The translations under genes and the position numbers were made by a program. From Merluccius polli (taxonomy: Eukaryota; Chordata; Actinopteri; Gadiformes; Merlucciidae), in contig JAOPHQ010005411.1 of NCBI GenBank assembly GCA_030340625.1, positions 304,001 through 368,000 of the forward strand: a stretch of 64,000 nt of DNA, given 5' to 3'. The first letter of the stretch is position 1; every line of letters starts with the position of its first letter. The notes below the pieces were generated by a model. The model did no database searches, was not told the origin of the DNA, and saw nothing but the letters and a program-made list of their open reading frames with translations. This document shows, piece after piece, positions 32,000-45,817 of this stretch.

Positions 32000-34900
32000 T
32001 TCTGTTTCCCCTTCGCTCCTATTGGCCAGCAGGGTCAGGCCCCCAGGTCCCAGACCGAGTAGACCTGCTGATCTTGGCTTGTCTTCGTCAACTTGGCAAT
32101 GCTTATTTACTAGGAGGGGTCCATCAAAATATTGATACACTCAACATTTATTATTTAATGTAGACCTTTCCCTGAGAACATCTTATCTCTTGCCAAATTG
32201 CAATATTTTGCCTTTGTGTACATTCAATCGTGACCCCTGAATCATGATATATTTATATGTATTACCAGATTGTTGCCAATACAAAGCCGGCGCCCGTGTC
32301 ATCTATCATAGCCCCGGAAACTGGAAATCTGTTTAGTGCAGCACTGAGCATCATGTGATACGATACATTTAAAACAGAGGTGGGGAGAGATAAGAGAGAC
32401 GCACCTAACAATTCAGACATCTTTCCTTGTTTTCTGCTAAGGTTATGTAGCTGGAGGTCTCAGGCTTTTCATCGTGGCCGCTTGAGTGCACACTTTGCAT
32501 TGTTAGTTTTATCGAGGAATGGGAGAGGCATACGTAAACATATCTGAGAAGATCACATGAAAAGTACTCAGCCAATCACAGCCGCTTGCCCGCAGGACTA
32601 GACCACCCTTTAAAGCGATTGACTCCTGAGGAAGTAGGTCTCTCGCACAATGAAGGAAATTCTGAGTCACTGCTCACATCCAATAAATCAGTTTAAATCA
32701 GATCAGCGTTTAAGCACATGCCTATGGTTACACTGAAGAGTTCAACCTCAATTCCTGCTTTGGAAAGATACTTTCTTTAAGAGCTCTTGTTTTCCTCTGG
32801 GTGAGAGACGCACTTCTGGCCAATCCTACAAGAGGCAAATGGATATAAAAAAATAACTACAAAGTTTAGTTTGGCATTAGTTTCAATTTAAATCTTCCAG
32901 CTCATGGTTGACGCCAGCAAAAGTGTGTTGTGTATCGCAAAAAAAAAAAAAAAAAACGGAAATAAAAGCTTTGTTTTTAGGAATAATTATTTTAGACATC
33001 CTCCCTCCATTCAGCATGTCACAACAAATTTAAGATTATGGCAGAAACCCAGGAATACTTTTTGGTGCCTCCACTTTAATTCCAGTGAATGCCAGACCTG
33101 ATTGGCCCACATCATGTCCAGTTGATATTTTGAATCAAAGGTACCCAGTATTACGGTCAATCAAGGTGGCATGAGCTCACGTCATATGTCTAAAACGTAA
33201 AGGAAAACAGGTGTTTTTGAAAAGAAAATACATTTACCTTTTTAGACTCGGAGACGCCGTGCGGTTTGTGTGTCTCACAAAAATGTCTCACTGGATACCG
33301 TTCTGTCAAACATGTCTCTTAGCCGACATGTTTACAAAGAAAAGAATCCAATGTTTTCAGAACAAAGAGTATCATTAATACTGTTTTTTTGTGTGGTTGG
33401 TGGTATTTGAATGAGATATATTTCAAATGATCAACTGAAAAAAACATTTGATGATTAGTTATAATTATTAAACACACAATCGCTCTAACATGAGAAGAAT
33501 ATTATTTTATTGAGTAGTGTAAATCTTTGTTTTACAGCAAACTGGAGGTCATAAATTAGACTCGTCCGGACGCCTGTCCACATTTGGATGTCTGTGATTA
33601 CGGCACCGTGGTTTTTACCACCATGAAATAAAAATGTTGTGGTACTTGATGAATTTAAAGACTCATGTCATGCTATTTGAACATTTTCCGCATCAACCCA
33701 TTCTGCATATAATCATTTGCCGCCCAGCAATTCTTTCCGTTCATTGTCTTACTCATTAACTACTAAAAAGGTGAATGAATAATAACTGATTTGTTTGACT
33801 GTAACATTAAAACTCCATTGAGCTGCAAAGCCAATGCCCCTTTTTTCCCAATCAAACTCAACCTAAGTTATTAGTTATTTAAACATGAACAATTGTGTTA
33901 TCGCACAGTTTATTGCTTACATAGTTGCTAGGTAACTTTATTTGACCTTTTTATGATTTTTTTGTTTGTAATTCTGTAGGAGCTCCTTGATTTTGCATAA
34001 GGGCACAGAATCATCTCATTAAGAAAACAGGTAATTTTGTGCTCCTATCCTCGCCCCATCCCTCTTTCCTCTCTCTGTAATGTCTGTGCGACATTAAAAG
34101 GTTGTAAGTCCATTTGCCATTGTCGATTTTGGAAAAGAAAGGACAGTTTTTTCCACTAGGCCACTGCTGTGTGCCGTTAGTGTGTGCGTATGGACAACAT
34201 GAATCATGTTTTTGATACAAGGAGGGGACGCTGGTTCACTGAAGTCCAATTCCTTCCCCTGGACTTATTGAAAACAGTGTCTTGGAGACCTCCTCACAAT
34301 TTGTCATATGGTGTTTCAAGATCGTTCCAAGAAGCGCTCGCCTCACTGAACTAAGGCATCCTTTTGTATAACTGCCTAACTGAGGAGCTCCTTAATACTC
34401 AACACTACATATGGTGAACCATTCCACATGAAAATAGTAATCGTTTCATAGACCTTGAATCAACCTTGTCTAAGATTCGTCTGAAATGCCGTAAAAATAA
34501 ATTTCATCATCAGTCAAAACCAGGTCTTCTACTTCATCCATATTTGCCATAATTAACCAACCAAACCATGACACCATACGTCCATGCTACTCTCTCTGCA
34601 TCTTCACACCGTGTAGGTGTGTATGTACACGTGCACGGCCAACAGGTGCTTCTGGTCCTCTGGTGTAAAGGTCTCACCCTAGGGAGACATGGTGCGCAGA
34701 TCAATAACCCAGTCCCATAGGATGGGATAGACACCGGTGGCCTGGAATTCAACACCACTCTCTGCTCCAGTCTAGATGTGGATTAAGCTGAACGGGGTTT
34801 GCCTTCTCATCCTCTGATTGCCTGTACTGATTGACATTTTGCCACACCAGCGAATGTACTTGAAATTCGGTGTACTTTCATCTGGGTGTGTGCATGTTGG

Positions 34901-37239
34901 TCAGGAAGGGTCTGGATCTGTCAGCCTATCAGCTTAGAAAGGAACCCAAACCAATACATACCGATATATTTTTTTCAATACCTTCTGCTACCTTCTCACA
35001 TTACATCACCATTACAGCTCCGCCATTAGTGTGAAACCTACCAGGACCCCCTTCCCGGAGATCAAATGAGGTCATACTGTTCAGGAACACAGTCATGTAT
35101 CATGGACAATGAACCACTTCTAACTCCCAAGAGACCACCAGTGAGTTGTACCAATCAGATCCCTGGGAATCAGCAGCCATACTCTGGCTTGGTTTCCTAC
35201 CATGTCCGAGACGTGTAGCCAAGTCATCAGATCCCAGCAGACCGCTTCCTTCCCTGGCAAGTGTTGATAGGAAGCCAACAAAAGAAAGTTAACACCCAAA
35301 TGTGAACAGTCCCTCCCTCATTAAACAATAACGTGTGCAGCTATGGACTTTATGTGACATTTGAGACCCATGATGTAATTAATGATGTAAGTAACACATT
35401 CTTTCTGAATTTGCAGTTGTCGAGGCGTTGATTTTCAAACACCAAGACGTTACATGAAAATTAAATATCCCCCCCCCCCCCAAAGACATGTCAAGGCCTT
35501 AATTCAAATTTGGTTCAAGTTTGTTTATGGCTGGCAGGCAGACTAGAATTCAATGTCTACATGCATTTTGTACATGCGTTTTAGCAGAGGCCCTAAAAGC
35601 AATCCCAATCACTTAGTTATCTCCACAAAGGCCAGTGTCCCATCTCCCGTTACCTCCCGGTGCCCCTGGGGTACGGCTGACATCGTGGAAGTCCTCAGGA
35701 TCCAAGAGCAAAGGCTTTACATTGTCAAGGGCCTTTGTGCAGTTGCTTTGTTGCTGGAATAACATAATTGATAGCCATGGAAATAAATAAAGCGGATGTC
35801 ATTAAATGGAGACCCTTTTGACCCACGAAAGGGGCGCACACCTCATGGCAGACTTGGGTCTCACCGACTTCCCCTGGAGCCACCAGTCCGGCCGGAGCCA
35901 CTATTTTTCAGAACAGGAAAAAGCAAAACAAGGGGATTGGGAAGGAAGACATATGACCAACAGTTTCCGTGAGTAAAAGCCCAAAGCAGGGATTTTATGG
36001 TATATTAGGAGTGGGCCCACCGATGGAAGTCAAAGCTCTAATCACTGCCATGCTATGATATGAAACAGAGAGGGGGAGGAGCCTCACGTTGACAGGCGCT
36101 GCATGGATGTGAACCGGGTGCCTCTTTACTCCTCCAATAAGGAGAAGCCATCCATACACACTACATAAAATCTTGTTCCCATGGTTACGGCTGCTGTTTT
36201 GCAGCATCATCTAATTAATCACTCTTAATACGTTATTGTTGAATCATTTCAAAGCATTTTTGTCTGATTGCTTGTCCGATCAGTTCAGTTAACGCAGAGT
36301 CCATTCCTTCAAACTGTTCGATCTGCTTTCTCTGGATAGTCTTGGCGACATGAACATCTGCATATCTGCAAAATGATTCATCTAGCATCTCATCTATAAT
36401 TCATTTATTCATCTATTGATAATCTAGCAATTTGCTTCTTCCGTTGTGTGATTGTGTCCGGATCCAAGTTTGTTTCAAGGACATCTTGATGCCTAAGACA
36501 AGCCTTGCTTTATATGTTCAAAAAGTAGCAAAAATCTTTATCAAAAATATGGCACCACAGAGATTGCGGACCTTGTGTTGTTGTAAATATATAACCATGA
36601 GACAACACAGACACCACAAAGTGTAGGGTTCACGATAAAACACAGTCCAAGATTTGTATGTGCAGTCGAGTTGCAATAACGTATTACAGCGGATCCTTGT
36701 TGAACTTGACAAACAACGACTTTCCTCTCCTATCCCATTATTATTATCTAATCATTATTATTGTCCTGTTAATTCCAGAAAACAACCCGCTAGTAGGCTG
36801 CTTGTTTTCTCTTAAAACTCAAATTTCTCATCACCTGTTTTATAATCTCAATTATCAACGAAGAACAATTATGTTGGTGAACTCACTCAAGTGCGCGAGG
36901 GAGAGAGAGAGAGAGAGAGAGAGAGACAGAAAGAGAGAGAGAGGGACTCCAAATTCCCAGTCTTCCTCAATGTGTTTGGTTACTCTGTTGGTAAGGTAAC
37001 AGACAAAAAGGAATGGGCTTGTGTCATTTTGGGAGCTTCATCAAAGGAAAACTCAATTCCGCCTCTCGGAGTCTCGTTTGCGGCACCGGAGGAGATTGAT
37101 AACGCCTGAGATGGATTAGGACGCCACGTTTCTCCCGGTGGCTCAGGACCTTTAGATAGAAGCTGTCCAGTCCCTCACCTCTCTCTGACCTGCACACACT
37201 TGTCATTCATTAAGGGGTGTGTGTGTGTTTATCCTGGGG
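28261..37239. other. About 9 kb of non-coding DNA with few repeats
   Basis: No exon with a recognisable motif and consistent splice sites was found. The segment 30060-30320 is GC- and CpG-rich but its open frames match nothing I recognise. Simple repeats: CT at 31961-31995, A run at 32939-32957, C run at 35470-35481 and GA at 36898-36945. An RFX-like half-palindrome GTTGCTAGGTAAC is at about 33923-33935 in an AT-rich single-copy stretch. This could be an intron or a gene desert. Confidence 0.5.
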
Positions 37240-37480
37240 AGAAGTCAGGTCCGTGTCACAACACAGGAGAATGTGGCGAAGCTTCGCAGCGGTTGTTGTA
37301 CAGGAGGATGGAAAATAAACGGCCAATTAGCTGGAATGACTCCGTGATAGCGGCGCTAATTAATCGCGCCGTTGCACAATGTGAATAGAATTAATAATAA
37401 CAGTTGCCTCGAAGTTGCCATGTTGCTATTGCTGTTGGCTCCTGCTGCAAACACAAACCAAACAGGCCTCATGAGGTATC
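37240..37480. promoter_or_regulatory. Candidate conserved non-coding block
   Basis: A moderately GC-rich single-copy stretch with clustered homeodomain-type sites (GGCCAATTAGCTGG, GCTAATTAATCGCG) and TTGCACAATG (C/EBP-like) at 37320-37385. It lacks a sustained reading frame. The call is inference from composition and motif density. Confidence 0.25.
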
Positions 37481-38399
37481 CTCGGAGCGGAGGGTCCTTG
37501 AGACATGGGAGTTAGTAACCGCCAAGTTTAACGCGAGTTCAGGAACTGTGCTTCTTCCTCTCTGCCTCTCTCTCTCTCCCTCTCTCGCTCTTTCTCTCTG
37601 TGTCTCTCTGTCTGCACGGCAGCACAGCCCGATACGCCACTCACATCCCACATGGGTCTCATTTTCGTCTAGTATTGTTGTTGCATTGTCTCATTCTTCT
37701 CAGAAAAATGTAATCATTCTTGTTCCTTTTTTTTTTTTTGTCTTTGCTAAAAAAGTTTTGCGGTTGTGTTAATATCTCAAAATACACTTTCAAAGGCCCT
37801 CCAAGGTCACTCTGGTGTGTTTGTGTGGTGTTTGCGTATTTGTGTGGTATGTGTGTGTGGGCGTGTGTTTGTGTGGTGTGTGTGTGTGTGTGGCCAGTTT
37901 AAAGGAAGGAATCAGGCTTGATACAATAATGTTTTTATTGCCATAAGTGTGTACTGAGTACCACACACCCGTTAAATGCATGAATCACAAAACAAGTCAC
38001 GTTAACAGTGCATTCACGTGAGATGCAGTGGGACACCACCGCTTAAAACATTGTCATTTTGGACTGTACTGCCAATCTATGGGTTGGCACGTTACGCCAT
38101 GCGGCATGCCGGGTCAAAGTTGAAATAGTATTAACTTTGAAGCGAGCCAACGCGTCGCAAGGTCAGGCCCATGGCCCCTCCCTCCCCGGAAATTTCTGCG
38201 GCGCTTTCCCCATAGGAAAACAATGGAGTTGTTTGCATGTGGTGTCTTGATGCGTCTCATGTGAATGCACCTTGAGTAAGAGCACAAAACACCATCAGTA
38301 TATATATCCTGCTTTCTCGTGATGCTCACCTCCTACGGCTGTTTGTTCCCCAAATTGAGCCGCCCCGCCCACTTGTTTGCAGCCTATGCCACACCCCCT
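37481..38399. other. Non-coding, nothing recognised
   Basis: CT-rich patch at 37555-37605, T run at 37725-37738 and GT patches at 37815-37895. No gene or RNA is supported. Confidence 0.45.
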
Positions 38400-39145
38400 T
38401 CATACCACATATCTATTTGTGGTGTGTGTGCTAGTGTGGTGTGTTTGTGTGTTGCATCTGTGTTTGAGTGCTGTGTCTATGGTGTGTGTAGTGTTTGTGC
38501 GTGAAATTGTGTGCATGCTTGTGTAGTGTATGTGTGTGTGTGCGGGTGGGTGTGTGTGTGTGTTTACGTGTGTGTGTGTGTGTGTACGTGTGTGTGTGTG
38601 TGTGCGTGTACATGCGTGTGCATGTTTGTGCTTGCATGCTTGTGTAGTGTGTGTGTGTGTGTATGCTTTAGTGTGTGTGTGTGTGTTTACGTGTGTGTGT
38701 GTACGTGTGTGTGTGTGTGTGTGTGTATACATGCATGTGTGTGCATGCTTGTGTAGTGTGTGTGTGTATGCTTTAGTGTGTGTGTGCATGCTTGTGTAGT
38801 GTGTGTGTGTATGCTTTAGTGTGTGTGTGCATGTGTGCATGCTTGTGTAGTGTGTGTGTGTGTGTGTGTGGGTGGGTGGGTGTGTGAGCATGTCTGTGAG
38901 TGCATGCTCGTGTAGTTTGTGTGTGTGTGTACATGTGTGTGTGTGTGTGTATGTGCATGTGTGTACATGCTTGTGTAGTGTGTGTGTGCATGTGTGTGCA
39001 TGCTTGTGTAGTGTGTGTGTGTGTGTGTGTGTATGCATGTCTGTGCGTGCATGTGTGTGCATGCTTGTGTAATGTATGTGTGCGCCTGTGCATGCGTGCA
39101 AGTGTGTGCATGCACGCGTAGTAGTGTGTGTGTGTGTGTGTGATT
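38400..39145. repeat. GT-rich minisatellite, about 740 bp
   Basis: Built of GT runs of 6-12 units separated by recurring GCATGCTTGTGTAGTG and TATGCTTTAGTG spacers, so it is a higher-order array and not a simple dinucleotide. All long open frames here are products of the repeat. Confidence 0.95.
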
Positions 39146-39540
39146 CATGGAGAGCTTGCGCTTGAAGGTCCGGCAGCAGAAAGGGGCCTCTCAGTGGCAG
39201 AACTTTCCAGGAACATCTCAAATAAATCAGGTGTGATCGGTGAATGGAAAAATGTAGTTTTTCCATTCACCAACGAGTTTTCCATGTTGGCTTTCCAAAC
39301 ATTCCTTTGAGCAGGAAGTCCAACTTCTGACACCTTTGTCATAGAGCACTTCTCCCCGATGTTGAGCAAAAAAAACAACAACCTTGGTGTGTGTGTGTGG
39401 TTTTGTGAGGTTGTAAACAAAATCTTGTTTGTTTATTTTAATTTGCCCGGCAACAACAGAATCATCCCGTTGCGTATCGTCATGCTATCACCGATGTTTC
39501 CTCCCTTTTCCAGTACATTCACAACAACACTGCGTAAGAA
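39146..39540. other. Non-coding, nothing recognised
   Basis: Contains a short inverted pair GAAAAATGTAGTTTTTCCAT near 39246 and a small GT patch near 39390. No exon found. Confidence 0.4.
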
Positions 39541-39659
39541 CTCTCTCGCAGACGCAGTCTAGTGGGCCACCCCCGTGGTTGGATATAGTCTGGCCCACTG
39601 GCCCACTCTCTTGCAGATGCAGTCCAGTGGGCCAGACTATATCCAACCACGGGGGTGGG
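39541..39659. repeat. Perfect 35-bp-arm inverted repeat with flanking direct repeat
   Basis: The arm at 39567-39601 is the exact reverse complement of 39624-39658, with a 22-nt loop. In addition the sequence leading into the left arm (GCAGACGCAGTCTAGTGGGCC) is repeated in the loop and right arm with three changes (from about 39613). The transcribed form would fold into a 35-bp hairpin. Confidence 0.93.
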
Positions 39660-41975
39660 AAGAAAGAGACGCGATGGTGGGATGTTGGTGAAGTGAAATG
39701 GAAAATGAAAGTGAACTACAAAATGACCTCCGCCAACGAATCAGCTTGATAGAAGTGGGCGTGGCTTGGAGGGCACAAATTGGCCACTCTGAGCTGAGTC
39801 CGATGACACCCCACAAGGCCCTCTTTAGAGAATCTCAAGAAAACAGGAAGTGGGCGGGGCTGGGGGAGGTCACCCACCAATCATCATGAACCTTTGACAA
39901 ACCTTTCAGGATGTGGCCTGCTGCCACGCCCCCTTTTGGCATGAAAAGTGAATCACTTTTAACTTCTAATGAACAGGAAGAGTAGTGATCGACGGGGTCA
40001 AGGCTTTCTAACAGAGTTAGCTTCATAGCGCTGTGCGGAATCCAGCATCTAAAAATTTGATATTAGCATACCGCACGTGATTTAGTTTTTTATCGTGGGC
40101 CAAATGTAATCCCTTTTAAACCATTTGGATGACTGGCTAGTAAACTTTATTGATCTAAATACGAGCTATTCGACATATCTTCACATCGTGTGTTCCTCTC
40201 TGACTGGATGCAGCTGTGCGGGATTAGCAAAGGTGAGAGACGGAGGCCTTTCGCATGCAGACCGGGTCTCATCCCTGGTCACGCAGAGGTCTCCGCGTGG
40301 ACACCAGGGGCCGTTGCTATCGGCAACCCGCTGGCCTGACACACAGTGTTGATGTTTGGGAACCAGAAAATGTAAATGGAGTGTCATTTTTGGAAGATGT
40401 GTCTCTCTCTAGTGATTTTTGTGTGTACATGAGAGCATGTGTGTGTGTGTGTGTGTGTGTGTGTCTATGTGTGTGTGTGTTATAAAGTTGTGTAGATTAC
40501 ACTGATTTTCCATGTCGGTCATCCGTTAGGTGCATGTGTGTGTGTGTGTTCTTCTTTCTCTACCAGTGCTATTGTTTTGGTATATTAGCACACTATTCAG
40601 GGAAGGTGTTGGGAACGGGATTAGATCTTTTTGGTTTCACAGCATTCCTCTCTCCTTTGTTTCTCATCACACTACACCGTTCATGATATTATATGAACAC
40701 AATTGGTAGGATTACAATGCAATAAAACCCAACCCAACTATTTCTAGGACATTCTTCAGAGATTTTACTTCTTCAGATAAGTTTTACTTCTCTCAATTCA
40801 AATACTACTCAAATACTAATACTGAATACTTTTCTGAGAAAATGGCACTAACATAACACAGAAGAAATCCTATCATGTAGGGTTATGTTGGTATCAATGT
40901 CAGCATTAGTTGTACTGTTAAGACCATTTTGAAGTAGCCAACTAAACCTGCCCTAAAGACATCGCCTCCACTCTAACCGATTTCCGTGGGGAAGTGGGAT
41001 TTGATTTTCCTAACCAATTTCTAGAGGCCGATGCATCCGCCTGAATCTAATTTCATTTTAAGTCGACACTGATGCGTAGCCATGCCAACATACTCGTTTT
41101 GCCGGGGTATTAAGAGCGGAGCGAAGTAAAAACAAACTACGATGTCGGGCGATATTGAGAAGAAATGTCTCAACAAACCTCGATTTAGAACAAGCTTCGA
41201 TAGCGGCATCTATCTTGTCTATAGCGGTCGCCATTTTTGTTATCACTGGCGCACAGCTTGACAATGCTTGACCGCACGTGGCGCTGATAGGCTAATCATT
41301 AGTCCCCCCTGCGGCGCTCATTGGATAATCATTTTTTTCAACCGAGAAACCGCTGATGCCAGACCAGAATCAATCCACTGGAGTGGGCGGACCCAAGGGT
41401 CTGGACCCAGACAAGCGGTGCACTTCAAACAACCCCTCGCCTGGCCCACTGGCAGCTCAATGGACTGGTGTTCACACAGCACCCAGCAACGTGACATAGC
41501 CTTCGTGCAGATCCACTAACTGCCCTATTTACTCTGCATACATGAGCGAGGCAATTGGGAGGTAAATAGATAGCCGGGTTAGATACGGCACGGCCGAACG
41601 TCTCATGCAGTACTGTGGACTATCTCAGAGAGGCCTAATTGAGGCCACATTCCTAAGGGTGAGGCCTGGATTCTGGGGTTGTTCCCACACACACACACAC
41701 ACACACACACATACGCATGCACTCATGCACACATACGCACGCACTCATGCACACGTATGCATATGCGTGCACACACACTGGACAGCAGCACACGCAGGCA
41801 CGCATGAAGATCGTGACAGGTTTTCTCACACCTGCTCCCATTCAGGCAAAAATGTAAAACGGAGTTGAGGTCAATTGTTGTGTAAGGAAAAAAAATAACT
41901 TTCCCTTTACACAGAACCAAATGCCGCATCTCAGTGATATTGAAAGAAAATGTGGCATTTACAAGGTTATTCCTA

Positions 41976-42014
<39 letters not shown>

Positions 42015-43737
42015 GGTTGTGTGCATGCATGCATGTGTGTGTGTGTGTGAAATTTTTTGAAATAAAACCTGTGGTCGTGATTCACGCTGTTTACACGGAG
42101 ACTCTGCCTTCCCCCTGTGGTGCAGGGCAGGCCACTGAGCCATAACGGTCCATGAAGATGCCGGGGCCAAAACATCAAAGATTCCTTTCCCCTGGATCAT
42201 TCCGGTCAGAAGCATGAAAATAACACTGTGACAAACACAAGGTGCATGGCAGCAAGGAGCAACCCCTCCCCGCTCCACCTCCACCTCCTCCTCATCTGTT
42301 CCCGGTCGACTCTCCGGTGCGTAAAAATGTCTCAAACCCGAACCAGGCCGCCGCCGCTGGAATGCGCGCGCCGGGGCCCTAACACAAACAGCAGGCCCAC
42401 ACTTAACACCCGCTCCTGGGGCCCTCCCAGGTTCAAATCCTCTTCCCCCCCCACCTCCCCTCTGTATTACAACACTTTGGACTAGGACTGTACCTGCGAT
42501 GAGATTTGAATACACGGTAATACGAAGTGGACCCTATGGAAACTATGGTGTGTTTGAATACCACTGAATGCTGTACTTCATGTGAAAGAGCTGTCTAATT
42601 CTGGCCGATATGAATTCATTGAAAATACAACACAATACAATTGTGCATCCTAATATCTTCAGTTAGGAATGATTCCTGGCACTGCACATGTTGTATTTAT
42701 TATTAATAATTGTTCATTCATTCATGTTTAAGTTCAATTGTTTAACAGCCTAAGTTGTAATCACGGAGCGGTGTAAACACGTGTTTTGTTTAGTTTACTT
42801 ACAATAGTACCGGAAGACATTTTTCAGACCACATGGACATAAAGGTCAGCTCTATGACAAAGCACTGCTGCCTGGCAGCATTGCAGTCTTTTAGCTGCAG
42901 ATTAAGGGTTTATTCTCTCCCCTTCGAGGGCCATTCTAGTTTCCTTATGCACCTGCTTCACAAAGGCATACACACCAAGGATATGTCAATTGCGAAGATG
43001 CTTCCTAAATATGTGAAAAATATAGGTGATATGGTGGTGTAGGACTGTCCCAAGTCAGTAGGAAGCATAGGAAACATCCTAAATAGGTACCTAGATTTTG
43101 GCAAAATTTCAAGGAGGCATCAGATGGTTCCTTGGTCGTTGTAGGATATCCCATAAGGTTGTTGCGGCACAAGGACCAATGTAAGTGGTCCGCTTAATCT
43201 TTAAAATGAATGCATGTAAAGGCAGAAAAATCGTCAGTTCGAACAGATTGTGACTTTGTTGTCACTCCCCATAGTAAACAGACGTTATGTAGTGACGCTA
43301 TGCTAACTGGTTAGGCTGCCTCACTTTTGTGAAGCACTTTCACAAAGTAGGTCCCTAACAAGGACGCTTCCTAAATAGGTATCAAGGTTATAGGAAGCCT
43401 CCTCCCAATTGAGACACAGCCCAAGATTAAGTAGAAGACCCTCAATTGCTCAATTGTGGTGGACGTGAGTATTTGCCACACTGCAATCAAATTAAAAACC
43501 CTTCTTGAATCTGGACCCCTAGGATTCTGGCCCCTGGCTAAGAATCACAGGGTTTAAAACATGGATAGTAGAAAACATAGAAGTTACGGCAAAAGAGATG
43601 CAGTGAGGTATCCGTTCAACTCTGGGACGTCTGTTATATTCACTATGGACGAGTTCTGCAATCTGCTAAACCCCTTTTATTTCCATACTTTGATCTGCTA
43701 TAATCATGTCATTGTTAGAAAGCATACACTAAGAATG

Positions 43738-43784
<47 letters not shown>

Positions 43785-44359
43785 TGCAAGTGTATAGTGA
43801 TTCAGAGCTACACTTATAGACAGCTGCCAAAACAGCTTCACACGCACACACGCACACACACACACACACACACACCACGTTCACTATACTGGGCCCCACT
43901 TGTGCTTTTTCTAATTTATTTCTCACAAATTAAATTTATTTTGGAGAAACCTGAGGAAGTTAGCGGCTAATTTTCTTTCATGAGAAATTCTCTGGACAGA
44001 AATAAAGCTGCGGACAATAAAAGGGGCAAACAATCCTCCTGCCAATTAAAATGGAGAACCGATGAAAAAAACTCCATGTTCTGGACACTGCTCTCCTATC
44101 GATGACCACACGTTTGGCCAACATCTCCATTTGTGAGCCTAGAAATATGCCCCACTTTATAATGAGATAAATACGAATATTAAAAAAATATGATTCTTGG
44201 GACTAAAAATAATAGCAAATTGTATATCTGCAATTAACAAATATGCAGAGAACTGGTAAACTGTTGGTTGTTTTTTTAACACAGATCCTGGCTTCAATAC
44301 GGATTCTTTTCATCCCGGTCTTCGCAACGGTTTCTTTTTTTGTGTTTTTACAGGACTTC
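39660..44359. other. About 4.7 kb of non-coding DNA with old repeats
   Basis: Simple repeats: GT at 40437-40480, CA at 41690-41712, GT at 41979-42013 and 43740-43783, CA at 43845-43875. The stretch 43040-43420 has recurring GGAAGC ... CCTAAATAGGTA motifs at both ends and may be a decayed transposon. The segment 41345-41410 resembles a dispersed fish repeat. No exon was supported. Confidence 0.45.
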
Positions 44360-44475
44360 TAACAGTGTTTAACGTGCCGTCTGCCATGTAATTAGTCTCC
44401 ATGGCTAATTACCTCCCAACAGGCGCACTTTAAACACTTTCCATCTCCGCCATGCACTTTGCTGGGAAAAAAAAA
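44360..44475. promoter_or_regulatory. Candidate conserved non-coding block with paired TAATTA sites
   Basis: ATGTAATTAGTCTCC and ATGGCTAATTACCTCC place two homeodomain-type cores 16 bp apart in opposite orientation (44387-44415), followed by GCGCACTTTAAACAC. No coding frame. Function is inferred only. Confidence 0.25.
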
Positions 44476-45510
44476 ACAGGCCGTAGACATGTTACGCAAC
44501 GCTCCGGTGGGCAGGTAAGATATATGGTACCGACCCGGTGAAGTTCAACCAACCTCAAAACCGCGGTACAGTATGGTACAGTAGAGTGGGGTGTGGGCTT
44601 ATGCCCTACTCTTCACATCCCAACATGATGTTATTATTATTAACAACATGGAGAGTACTCACCAACCTGGACTACCGTAACCTAGGCTAATGAAAATGTT
44701 GTTTTGCCACGCCTCGCATGAGAAACGCTGTGGCAGTTTCAAACACAGCAATGTCTCCCCATAATGACAAATCATTTCATGATGAATTACTAATTAATGA
44801 AAAAAAACATCAATACCAACATGATAACTAACACTGCAATGCTCCTATGCTCCCAATATGATGGTGGTCATTGCAATGTGACGTCACAATGTACAAGCCT
44901 TATGGCGTTATAGCGTAACAGGTCTGGTATCTCAGCTATCCCCTTGAAACAATACAACCTCCTTGCAATCACAGCCAATCCAATCCAATTCTATCCAATC
45001 CAATCGGATCCAATCTAGATTTTCCAGAACAGACCGGGATAACAAGAACAGTGTGATGGAAACTCTGGACCTATGGCATACTGCATGTGTTATGTGTGTG
45101 GTTATGTGTGTGCCACTATTAGTGTGTCTGACTGAGGCTAAAAATGGAAAGAGAGAGAGTGTGTATGTGTGTGTGCATGTGAGCGAGAGAGACAGGAGAG
45201 AGAGAGAGAGAGAGAGAGACTCATCTGGCTTTGATCAGCGTTTTCCTCTGAATTGCACACAGGATCAGGCTGTGTGGTCATACAATGAGTGGTAGCATAG
45301 GGCAGACTGCTCTGTTGTCTTAAATATGACTTAATATAGAAGTATAAATCACAACGAAATGTGCTGTAACCTGCCCAGGGAACAGAGAGAGAGAGAGAGC
45401 ACTTTATATATTATAGTTCAATATTAATAAACAATAATATTTCAAGTATCCAAAATATCAAAAAACAAGAATATAATAATAAAAATAAAAACAAAATAAA
45501 AAAATAAAAA

Positions 45511-45596
<86 letters not shown>

Positions 45597-45786
45597 GCAC
45601 ACACGCACACACGCATACATATTTTGGGTGGTTATTTTGATGCAAAATCAAAGACAGATACATTGAACTGACTGCACACCAAGTGCAAAAACAGTTACAC
45701 GATGAACTCACACCGAGCTAACCTTCCCATCGCGGGGCAGTGTGAAGACGTGAGAAAATTGAAAAACAAATTTCAGGAGGGTAAAA

Positions 45787-45817
<31 letters not shown>

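Noticed and set aside
41058..41264. Minus-strand frame with MATAIDKIDAAIEACSKSRF as a small gene
   Set aside because: It is plausible in composition but short, without recognisable homologues or splice partners; it could belong to an unknown repeat.
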